Below are positions 1 to 5,739 of a stretch of DNA of 9,723 nt, piece after piece. Source of the DNA: JBBDIO01 sp040880365. Lineage in GTDB: Bacteria > Chloroflexota > Anaerolineae > Caldilineales > Caldilineaceae. Under the pieces are notes generated by a model that had not been told where the DNA came from, did no database searches, and worked only from the letters and a program-made list of their open reading frames with translations. The DNA is taken from positions 1 through 9,723 of the forward strand of contig JBBDIO010000315.1 of assembly GCA_040880365.1 (NCBI GenBank). The letters run 5' to 3'. The stretch's first letter is position 1; every line of letters begins with the position of its first letter. A program made the translations under genes and the position numbers.

Positions 1-175
1 GTGCTGTACTGGCTGGCGGCACACTGGCCGGCGGCACACTGGCAGACGGCACACTGGTTTCGACGGCATAGCGTGCGAGGCGGAGTTGAAAGGCGGCGCC
101 CAGAAGCACAGCGCACAGGAGGCAAAAATAGAGGAACAGACGGCCCAGGGCCAGCAGCGCGCGCACGCTCTGCAC
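1..175 (-). CDS. Partial membrane-anchored protein with SVPPA repeats (N-terminal 58 residues)
   Basis: This reading frame is open from a GTG at 175 to the left edge of the window and contains no stop, so only the N-terminus is visible. Residues about 6-29 form one strongly hydrophobic segment (ALLALGRLFLYFCLLCAVLL...), preceded by Arg5 and followed by Arg32 and Arg35. This looks like an uncleaved signal anchor; no lipobox is seen. Residues 41-55 are three pentapeptides, SVPSA-SVPPA-SVPPA, a flexible stalk-like sequence. The start lies 4 bp after the stop of the CHAT gene on the same strand, so the two are probably co-transcribed and perhaps translationally coupled. No clear Shine-Dalgarno is seen, so the exact start is uncertain. 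The family cannot be named from this fragment. The opposite strand is also open here but gives only a Trp/His/Ala repeat and looks like a shadow. Confidence 0.55.
   Translation of the reverse strand, partial: MQSVRALLALGRLFLYFCLLCAVLLGAAFQLRLARYAVETSVPSASVPPASVPPASTA
5..57. repeat. 15-bp tandem repeat, about 3.5 units
   Basis: The core CACACTGG recurs at 20-27, 35-42 and 50-57, exactly 15 bp apart, with a degenerate copy (TGTACTGG) at 5-12. Fifteen bases are five codons, so on the minus strand the array encodes the SVPPA pentapeptide repeat of the left-edge membrane protein. The frame-preserving period supports that ORF being real. Confidence 0.75.
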
Positions 176-179
176 AGGA

Positions 180-1688
180 TTACATGGCTTCGCGTAGCTT
201 GCGGCGGAGGCGGAGGGCTTCGGCTTTGTGGCGGCGATAGGCCAGCGTCTGATCCACATATGCCTGGACTCTACTCGTATGATCCCAATTGCGCAAACGA
301 TCCAGGAGGTCGCGCAGGGTTTGTAAGGTAGCCTGGAGCGCGGTCAGGGCAAATTCCAGTTCGGGACCTACTTGCAGCTTGGCTACCGAATCCGCCAGTT
401 CCTGCAACCAGCGCGTTTCGCTCTCGATGTCAATGGCGTCGACAGCTTCGGGCGGCGGGGTTGCGCCATTCTGATCGTTGCCATTCTGCTCGCCGTCGCG
501 GCCAGAATCGTCGCTTCCAGAATCGTCGCGGTCAGGGTTGTCGGTCTCCGCGTCCTCATCCCCAATATCGTCGGCGAGGGCTTCGGGCGCAGTCGGATCG
601 GGCGCGAATTTGAAGATTTCGCCGTTGGCTGCATTGAGCCACAGCACGGGCGTGACATAGCCAACCTGGTCATCGTTGAGCGCATAGAGACCGGCGCGCG
701 CGTTGGTGACCGCGGCGTCGATGGCCCCGGCGCAGGGGTCGGTGAGTAGGGCTTCGTAGAGAAAATGGGCGAAATCGGCGGCCACATCGTCGCGGATTTC
801 AAATTGCATCGCCAGCACCGCGGGCACACCGGCCTGTAATAGCTGGGGTCCCAGGGCCGAAAGCGGTTGATCCACGCCGCTTTGCCCGGCCAGACAGGCA
901 TTGAGAAAGGCAAAGCGCACCCAGGGTGTGCGTTCCAGCGTGGTACGAAAGGCAGCCGCGGTGGTCAGACGTGGGCGTCCGTTTTGCCAGAGCTGAATGC
1001 CTTTGGCGGTGCCGTGGGTGAGCACATGCAACACTTGCGGGCGCAGCTTTGTCAGCCGGCGGCGCAAATCTACAATCGAAAACCGCCCGGTCATGGTGCG
1101 AATTTCAATCTGGTTGCGGCCCAGCGTGTTCAACATGCGCTTCACGATTTCGATTTCGTGGGCCGCGTTGATGATGCCATCGGGGTCGGTGGGGGCGGCG
1201 ACCAGCACGCGCAGCGGCAACTGGACGGCCAGCGGCGCAGGCGCGGCCAGACGCCGATATTCCTGTTCGACCCGCACCAGCAAAATGCGGCTGCTGACGC
1301 CAAACACGGTATTGCGCGGGCGGTCGCAGAGCGTTTCCCAGGGCAGCGCGGCGACCGCGGGCGGTTGCAGAGCCAGCCGCAGGCGCAGGCCGTTGATCCG
1401 GTTTTCTTCCAGCCCCGTGCGCGCAGAAACCCACAGATCGCGGATGTCGTCGCGAAAAAGGTCGTGAAAGAGCGTATGGCCCGCTTCCAGCAACGGCTGG
1501 GGATTGGGCGTATAGAGTGTGCGCCGCATGGCTTCCAGGCGCGTTTGCCAGGCGGGTTGGTCCAATGCCTGGGTAAATATGCCGTCCGCGGTCTGTTCCC
1601 GATAGCGCGCGGTCACGCCATAGGGCGCACTTTCGCCACGGATGGTGATATCAAAATTTTCATAGTCACACGCCTGCATGTTTGACAC
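180..1688 (-). CDS. CHAT-domain cysteine protease with acidic linker and helical C-terminus
   Basis: This 502-residue protein is a CHAT-family (caspase-like, clan CD) peptidase, predicted to be cytoplasmic because no signal peptide or membrane segment is seen. Residues about 110-360 form the CHAT domain. It contains the ALPWE motif (114-118), the PLRVLVAAP strand (158-166), catalytic His225 in HVLTHG, catalytic Cys265 in FLNACLAG, then GVPAVLAMQFEI (287-298) and the closing VTPVLW strand (345-350). Residues about 366-410 are a very acidic Asp/Gly/Ser/Asn linker containing DDSGS/DDSGR repeats. Residues about 424-502 are Leu/Arg/Glu-rich and probably an alpha-helical bundle or coiled coil. Residues 1-105 have no family I can name. 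The first codon is GTG at 1688; an ATG three codons later (1679) is an alternative. CHAT proteases are often signal-activated effectors in defence or cell-death modules, but the substrate here is unknown. The neighbours are a membrane-anchored protein downstream and a polytopic membrane protein divergently upstream. Confidence 0.9.
   Translation of the reverse strand: MSNMQACDYENFDITIRGESAPYGVTARYREQTADGIFTQALDQPAWQTRLEAMRRTLYTPNPQPLLEAGHTLFHDLFRDDIRDLWVSARTGLEENRINGLRLRLALQPPAVAALPWETLCDRPRNTVFGVSSRILLVRVEQEYRRLAAPAPLAVQLPLRVLVAAPTDPDGIINAAHEIEIVKRMLNTLGRNQIEIRTMTGRFSIVDLRRRLTKLRPQVLHVLTHGTAKGIQLWQNGRPRLTTAAAFRTTLERTPWVRFAFLNACLAGQSGVDQPLSALGPQLLQAGVPAVLAMQFEIRDDVAADFAHFLYEALLTDPCAGAIDAAVTNARAGLYALNDDQVGYVTPVLWLNAANGEIFKFAPDPTAPEALADDIGDEDAETDNPDRDDSGSDDSGRDGEQNGNDQNGATPPPEAVDAIDIESETRWLQELADSVAKLQVGPELEFALTALQATLQTLRDLLDRLRNWDHTSRVQAYVDQTLAYRRHKAEALRLRRKLREAM
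502..544. repeat. 15-bp tandem repeat in the CHAT acidic linker
   Basis: CCAGAATCGTCGC occurs at 502-514 and again at 517-529. A degenerate third copy (TCAGGGTTGTCGG) starts at 532, at the same 15-bp spacing. On the minus strand this encodes the DDSGS/DDSGR repeat of the linker, so the array keeps the frame. Confidence 0.7.
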
Positions 1689-2013
1689 GCTCGTTTCGCA
1701 ACTCTAGAATGGCTGCACACGGCCCCGATTGTATTTCCGCACTGGATGCAGTGTGTAGTGCTGCGGGGGTGCGATGTACGTTTGTAGGACCGGGCTGGAT
1801 TGATTTTTTGCAGATTTTGTCCGCCATTCTGGTTTGTTTGCTACTAACATAGACGAAATCTCGCCTGTTTGGTTATGCAATCGTTGTGCAGGTGGGGTTT
1901 GTGGGCGAATTTTGTGTGAGTTTTTGGCTTATCAGCCCGTTGCAAAGTTTTCTCCGGCTGTTGGCGGCGGGCACGTTGCGCAGGACAGGTGCAGGAAAAC
2001 GAGTGAGTATATT
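1689..2013. other. Divergent intergenic spacer between the CHAT gene and the membrane-protein gene
   Basis: This 325-bp spacer separates two divergent genes and is more AT-rich and T-rich on the plus strand than its flanks. The rightward frame stays open back to a TTG at 1834, but that extension (many Cys, no family likeness) does not look coding. A small dyad, CACTG-GATG-CAGTG, sits at 1740-1753. TACAAT on the minus strand (1728-1733) could be a -10 box for the CHAT gene, but no good -35 stands 16-18 bp upstream. No convincing promoter, terminator or RNA gene was found. Confidence 0.5.
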
Positions 2014-3099
2014 ATGAGTGCAGAGTCGATGCCACCCACGCCACCGGCGTCACCGCCGTCATCACCGCCGTCATCGTCATCACCGCCGTCAAGGTCATCA
2101 TCGGTGTCCAGCGGCGGCAATCAACCCGAAGGCAATCTCGCGCTGGCCCAGGAGTGGTTGTTGCGCACGCGCGATTGGCTGGTCGGGCCGGGGCAGGTTC
2201 ATGCCCGCAATGTGGGCGCGCGGGTGGGGCGGGCGTTGTATCGCATGGTGCGCGGCTATGCCGTCGCCGATGTAGACTATCGGGATCGCATCAGTGTGGC
2301 GTGCTGGATGGTGGTGCTGGGGTTGAGCGCGGGCTTGATCTTTGAACTGCCCCAGGCGACTTTTACTTTCAATGCCTTTGGTTCGCCTGCCACGGTAGAG
2401 CTGACGGGCACGCTGTGGACGGCGCTCTTTCTGGCTGTGCTGGCAGGCGCGGGCGCCGAAAGCGTGGTGGCCGTGCACCCTGTTTTTGTGGAGGGACGGC
2501 ATCAGCGCGGCGTGCGCACATGGTCATTCTGGGCGTTGCCGATGGCGCTGGCGTTGCTGGCCGCGCTCTTATTGCCCAGCGCGCCCAGTGCGCTGGTGCA
2601 GGTGCTCATCATTGTGGTGAGCGGTATGCTGATGGCGCTTGCGTTCTTTGCCCTGTATGCCACCGTGGAGCGCGGGCGACCGGGCTTTCGCCGTTCGCGC
2701 CTGATCCTGGATGCTATGGCCTATGGCAGCGCACTGCTCTTGTTTCTGTTTGTCTATCAGGCGCGCACGCGCAGCCTGCTTTCCAGTTCGCTGATTGCCT
2801 TGACGGCGATGTTGCTGGCAATCGAGATTCTGCGCACGGCGACGCCGCGTTCCAGCACTGCGCTGATCTATGGCGCGATTGTGGGGCTGATTATGGGACA
2901 GGTGACCTGGGCGTTGAATTATTGGGTCTTGCCGGGGCTGACCGGCAGCCTCATGCTGCTGTTGGTCTTCTATTTGCTGGTAGGGATTGCCCAGCAAGGT
3001 TTGCTGGAGCGTCTGACCGGGCGCGTTTTGGTGGAATTTGTGGTTTTTGCCGCGGTGGCGCTGCTGTTGATTGCGCTGGTGGGGCCGGGCTTTGCCTGA
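2014..3099 (+). CDS. Polytopic membrane protein of unknown function (about nine TM segments)
   Basis: The protein has 361 residues from the ATG at 2014, which follows a GAGTGAG stretch six bases upstream, a weak Shine-Dalgarno. Residues 7-33 are almost entirely Pro and Ser. Residues 40-90 are soluble and partly helical (EWLLRTRDWL, RVGRALYRMVRGYAV). About nine hydrophobic segments follow near 94-112, 130-147, 170-187, 194-216, 230-248, 257-272, 283-301, 308-326 and 337-356. They are joined by short basic loops such as ERGRPGFRRSR (219-229), and the protein ends at GPGFA with almost no cytoplasmic tail. No transporter, glycosyltransferase or kinase motif is recognised. It is divergent from the CHAT gene and convergent with nth, whose stop lies 10 bp beyond its own. 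A function in the CHAT locus is possible but unproven. An upstream TTG start at 1834 is less likely. Confidence 0.8.
   Translation: MSAESMPPTPPASPPSSPPSSSSPPSRSSSVSSGGNQPEGNLALAQEWLLRTRDWLVGPGQVHARNVGARVGRALYRMVRGYAVADVDYRDRISVACWMVVLGLSAGLIFELPQATFTFNAFGSPATVELTGTLWTALFLAVLAGAGAESVVAVHPVFVEGRHQRGVRTWSFWALPMALALLAALLLPSAPSALVQVLIIVVSGMLMALAFFALYATVERGRPGFRRSRLILDAMAYGSALLLFLFVYQARTRSLLSSSLIALTAMLLAIEILRTATPRSSTALIYGAIVGLIMGQVTWALNYWVLPGLTGSLMLLLVFYLLVGIAQQGLLERLTGRVLVEFVVFAAVALLLIALVGPGFA
2038..2090. repeat. 12-bp/6-bp low-complexity repeat (TCACCGCCG)
   Basis: TCACCGCCG recurs at 2050, 2062 and 2080, separated by 12 and 18 bp, with a related CCACCGGCG before it. Spacings are multiples of three, so the array encodes the PPSS-type Pro/Ser tract at the N-terminus of the membrane protein without breaking frame. 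Confidence 0.65.
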
Positions 3100-3109
3100 T
3101 GCCGCGCGG

Positions 3110-3793
3110 CTAGCGCTGCCAGGCTCCGCGCCCGCGATAATAGTCGCACGCATCTTGCAACGGGCAGATTTCGCATTTGGGCGAGCGGGCCGTACACGTT
3201 TCGCGCCCATGCCGAATGAGGTGAATGTGCAACTGATAGTAATGTGCGGGTTCGACCAGGGGTTCCCAATCGCGCGTTACCTGGGTAGGGTCGGCTTTGG
3301 CGCGACTGATACCTAGCCGCTGGCTGATGCGCTGGATGTGCGTATCCACCGGAAAAGTCGCCTTGTTGAAAGCGAAGAGCAGCACAATCGACGCAGTTTT
3401 GTGCCCGACACCGGGAAAGCCGGTCAGATAGTCCAGCCCCGCGTCCACATCCATTTTTGCCACATAATCCAGTGAATAATCGCCTCGATCGGCGTAGATG
3501 CGTTCCAGCGCGGCGATGATGCGCGGCGCTTTCTGGTGATACATGCCTGCCGGGCGGATGGAGTCGATGATGGCATCGGGCGGCGCGGTGCGGATGCGAT
3601 CCCAGTCGTAGTCGAAGACGGTCATGAGCGCGTCAAACGCGACGCTCGCATTTTTGCCGGTGGTATTGGCGCTGAGGATGGTGCCAATTAGCTCGGCAAC
3701 GGGGTCCCCCTCCGGTTTCCAGGAGATGGGACCATAGCGCTCCAGGAGCCGGCTTTCCACAAATTCAGCTTTTGCCTGCGGGTCCTGCTTCAC
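3110..3793 (-). CDS. nth: Endonuclease III family DNA glycosylase (HhH-GPD, 4Fe-4S)
   Basis: This 227-residue protein is an Nth/MutY-superfamily base-excision glycosylase. Members of the endonuclease III branch remove oxidised pyrimidines and nick the abasic site. The helix-hairpin-helix FPGVGHKTA (126-134) contains the expected catalytic Lys132, and the catalytic Asp150 lies in FPVDTHI. Cys200, Cys207, Cys210 and Cys216 have the C-x6-C-x2-C-x5-C spacing of the family's iron-sulfur cluster. Length is close to the usual 210-220. The loop that reads LSAQ-T in classical Nth is LSANTTGKNAS here (40-50), so Asn43 replaces the Gln that fills the gap in the DNA helix. It may belong to a divergent Nth-like subfamily rather than be a strict orthologue. 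The start is GTG at 3793, 12 bases after a strong GGGAGGG. It is third in the leftward PNPOx-alr-nth cluster, 74 bp after the alr stop. Confidence 0.9.
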   Translation of the reverse strand: MKQDPQAKAEFVESRLLERYGPISWKPEGDPVAELIGTILSANTTGKNASVAFDALMTVFDYDWDRIRTAPPDAIIDSIRPAGMYHQKAPRIIAALERIYADRGDYSLDYVAKMDVDAGLDYLTGFPGVGHKTASIVLLFAFNKATFPVDTHIQRISQRLGISRAKADPTQVTRDWEPLVEPAHYYQLHIHLIRHGRETCTARSPKCEICPLQDACDYYRGRGAWQR

Positions 3794-3805
3794 GGCGTTG
3801 TCGTT

Positions 3806-3812
3806 CCCTCCC
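3806..3812 (-). promoter_or_regulatory. Shine-Dalgarno site of nth
   Basis: On the minus strand GGGAGGG lies 12 bases before the GTG at 3793. The spacing is longer than ideal, but there is no better in-frame start between them, so it supports the GTG. Confidence 0.6.
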
Positions 3813-3826
3813 TATCGCTATTTTCG

Positions 3827-3865
3827 TGCATAGTCTCCGCACATAGTTTCGGCACATAGTTTCCG
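3827..3865. repeat. 13-bp tandem repeat, three units, between alr and nth
   Basis: Three consecutive 13-bp units start at 3827 (TGCATAGTCTCCG), 3840 (CACATAGTTTCGG) and 3853 (CACATAGTTTCCG). They lie directly downstream of the alr stop and upstream of the nth ribosome binding site. The unit is not a multiple of three and has no obvious dyad, so it is noncoding and its role is unknown. Confidence 0.75.
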
Positions 3866-3867
3866 CG

Positions 3868-5042
3868 CTATCTCCATTCACCTGTTTCATTCCCATCTAC
3901 ATCCACATAGATGCGCGGCACGCGTGCGAGGATGCGGCTCACCACATCGTAGTTGATGGTGCCCAGGCGCGCGGCGACGGTATCGGCGCTGAGTTCGGCT
4001 GTGCCCTGTTGCCCGATGAGCACGGCCATATCGCCCTGACGCACGGGGCCGACCGCGGCCGCCGCGCTCACGTCGATGATCGTCTGATCCATGCAGACGC
4101 GCCCCAGGATCGGCGCCGGTGTGCCGTTGACCAGCACGCTTTCCCAGTGGCGTGGGCGACGGGGAAAGCCATCGGCATAGCCCACAGGGATGACCGCGGC
4201 CGTGCGCGGGGTGGCGGCGACATATTCGCGGCCATAGCTCACCGCTTCGCCCGGCTGGATGGTAAAGACCTGGGCCAGTTCGGCTTTCCAGCTCAGCGCC
4301 GGTTCAAAGGTGGCCGGCAGGCGTGCGCTATCTACATCGGGGTGCAGACCATAGATCGCAATGCCACAGCGCACCATGTCCAGGCGCGCGGCGGGCAGGG
4401 CCAGCGTCGCGGCGGAGTTGGCGGCGTGGGCGATGGGGGGGCGCAAGCCCTGGGCCGCCAGGGTGGTGAGCAGGTCTGCAAATGCGTCAAACTGGAGGCG
4501 CGCGAAGTCCAGATCGGTGTCGGCGGTGGCAAAGTGGGTGAAGATGCCTTCGATTTCTACATGGGGCAGCGCCTGCGCGGCAGCCAGCAGCGCGGGCGCA
4601 TCTGCCGGACGCACGCCCAGACGGTTCATGCCGGTATTCACCTTGATATGGGCGCGGGCGACCGTGTTGGCGGCCTGGGCCGCGGCGTGCAGTGTCTGGA
4701 TGCCCTCTGTGTCATAGAGTGTGGCGGTGATGCGTGCCTGGACCAGCGTGGCGGCGTGGCGGTTGGGCGTATAGCCCAGCACCAGAATCGGCGCGTCGAA
4801 ATCGGCGGCGCGCAGTTCCAGGGCCTCGGTGAGCGTGGCGACTGCGAAATAATCGGCCCCGCCCTGGCGACAGGCGTGCGCCACTGCCACGANNNNNNNN
4901 NNACGCCATGCCCATAGGCATTGGCCTTGACCACGGCAGCCAGCCGGCAATTTGGCCCGATGAGGGCGCGCAGTTGGGCCAAATTGCGGGTAATCCGGCC
5001 CAGGTCGATTTCCAGCCAGGTGGGGCGGAGCGACTGTGTCAT
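3868..5042 (-). CDS. alr: Alanine racemase (PLP), interrupted by an assembly gap
   Basis: Alanine racemase interconverts L- and D-alanine in the cytoplasm and supplies D-alanine for peptidoglycan. The N-terminal half from the ATG at 5042 shows WLEIDLGRITRN and AAVVKANAYGHG, with the PLP-binding Lys at residue 39. Beyond the gap come IKVNTGMNRLG, the FTHFATAD strand, AHAANSAA, AVSYGREY with the likely second catalytic Tyr, IPVGYADGFPRR, and GRVCMDQTIIDV in the C-terminal beta domain. The two halves are in different frames only because ten Ns are inserted between them. If the N run is replaced by a one-base contig overlap, the junction reads GHG-V-VAVAHA and the protein is 387 residues, normal for the family. 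The usual VDTGM is VNTGM here. The start overlaps the PNPOx-like stop as ATGA, so translation is probably coupled. Confidence 0.93.
4893..4902. other. Assembly gap (10 N) inside alr
   Basis: Ten undetermined bases lie directly after the AYGHG codons of alr. The left and right flanks are in frames that 10 bases cannot reconcile; 2, 5, 8 or 11 bases, or an overlap of one base, would. A round-number N run is the usual scaffolder placeholder, so this is an artefact and not a mutation. Confidence 0.95.
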
Positions 5043-5479
5043 GCGTCACCGCCGGGCGCGGCAAGGTCAAAGTGCCAGCGACCTTCGCCGTGATCGCCCC
5101 AGGCCAGCGCTTTGCGCGGGGCGATGCCCAGAATTAGCCCATAGGCTTTTTCACTGCCAATGTCCCATTCATATTTGTTCTGAAACAGGGGGCGCAGCGC
5201 GTCGCGGGCATAGGGCGTGGGGTGGGCGACCCCTTCCACGATGAACACGTTCATGGGGTCGGGCAGGGCGACGGTGACTGCCGGGTTATGGGCGATATTG
5301 TGGGCGCGCACCGATTGCGCCTGGGTCACCACATAGATGGTGTGTGCGTGCCACACATGCCAAATGGGCGCAGTGTGGGCGCGGCCATCGGGGCGCACGC
5401 TGCTGAGCCAACACGCGGGCGCGGCCTCCAGCTTTTGCCACAGCCGCGCCAGAATTTCATCTTGATCCGGTGTACTCAT
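5039..5479 (-). CDS. Pyridoxamine 5'-phosphate oxidase-like flavin-binding protein
   Basis: This 146-residue protein has the FMN-binding split-barrel fold of the PNPOx-like superfamily. The pattern CWLSSVRPDGRAHTAPIW (23-40), followed by HTIYVVTQAQSVRAHNIAHNP (46-66) and VTVALPDP (68-75), is the typical strand-strand-cofactor-loop arrangement of single-domain members. Such proteins bind FMN, F420 or haem and usually act as small dimeric oxidoreductases. The C-terminal dimerisation part of true PdxH is absent, so PNP/PMP oxidase activity is not implied. The ATG at 5479 follows AGGGACAGAGAT on the minus strand, a weak Shine-Dalgarno. The gene ends in a 4-bp ATGA overlap with alr, the tightest coupling in the window. 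A weak candidate promoter on the minus strand is TTGATT (5562-5567) with TAGCTT (5539-5544) at 17-bp spacing. The substrate is unknown. Confidence 0.85.
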   Translation of the reverse strand: MSTPDQDEILARLWQKLEAAPACWLSSVRPDGRAHTAPIWHVWHAHTIYVVTQAQSVRAHNIAHNPAVTVALPDPMNVFIVEGVAHPTPYARDALRPLFQNKYEWDIGSEKAYGLILGIAPRKALAWGDHGEGRWHFDLAAPGGDA

Positions 5480-5491
5480 ATCTCTGTCCCT

Positions 5492-5524
5492 GTGTGAATC
5501 TGGTGTGAACCTGTCTTCAATCTG
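5492..5524. repeat. 11-bp tandem repeat in the PNPOx/pyrG divergent spacer
   Basis: GTGTGAATCTG (5492-5502) is followed at once by GTGTGAACCTG (5503-5513), and then by a degenerate third unit TCTTCAATCTG (5514-5524). The array lies just upstream of the PNPOx-like start, within its probable 5' leader. No function is apparent. Confidence 0.6.
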
Positions 5525-5685
5525 TAACCAACAGGCTAAAGCTACCCCAACCTGCGCCGGGAATCAAACTGTCGGCCCAGGCGGGTCACAGACGCGCGGC
5601 AAAAATCTGTCGCAGCTCGCGAACACAGGCAGGCGTCGATTCAACTTGTGGCTGTCGCCGCAACTCTGAAAATATTGACCACCCG

Positions 5686-5694
5686 TGCTATACT
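5686..5694 (+). promoter_or_regulatory. Extended -10 promoter for pyrG
   Basis: TGCTATACT matches the extended -10 consensus TGnTATAAT at eight of nine positions and would start transcription near 5701, about 40 bases before the pyrG ATG. TTGACC at 5675-5680 is only 8 bp upstream and so cannot be its -35 box; the extended -10 may compensate for the poor -35 region. Confidence 0.45.
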
Positions 5695-5739
5695 AGCCTA
5701 AGAAAAAAAGGACTTGGTGTCGGAGTGACAAGTAATCAA

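Noticed and set aside
867..1685. Long open frame on the plus strand opposite the CHAT gene
   Set aside because: It is antisense to a gene with clear family motifs, and its translation is Gly/Arg/Gln-rich without any recognisable domain.
1834..2013. N-terminal extension of the membrane protein from a TTG
   Set aside because: The extension is Cys-rich, lacks a ribosome binding site and looks like spacer; the ATG at 2014 is a better start.
3100..3131. Bidirectional terminator between the convergent membrane-protein gene and nth
   Set aside because: GCGCGG (3104-3109) and CCGCGC (3126-3131) can pair, but no T-tract follows on either strand and the arm lies inside nth.
3827..3865. CRISPR array
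   Set aside because: The units are 13 bp and directly contiguous, with no spacers, and no cas gene is present.
4009..4917. Open frame of about 300 codons on the plus strand opposite alr
   Set aside because: It is a shadow of the GC-rich alr coding sequence, crosses the N gap and has no domain.
3868..5042. alr as a frameshifted pseudogene
   Set aside because: The frame change lies exactly at the N run, and all motifs on both sides are intact, so it is an assembly artefact.
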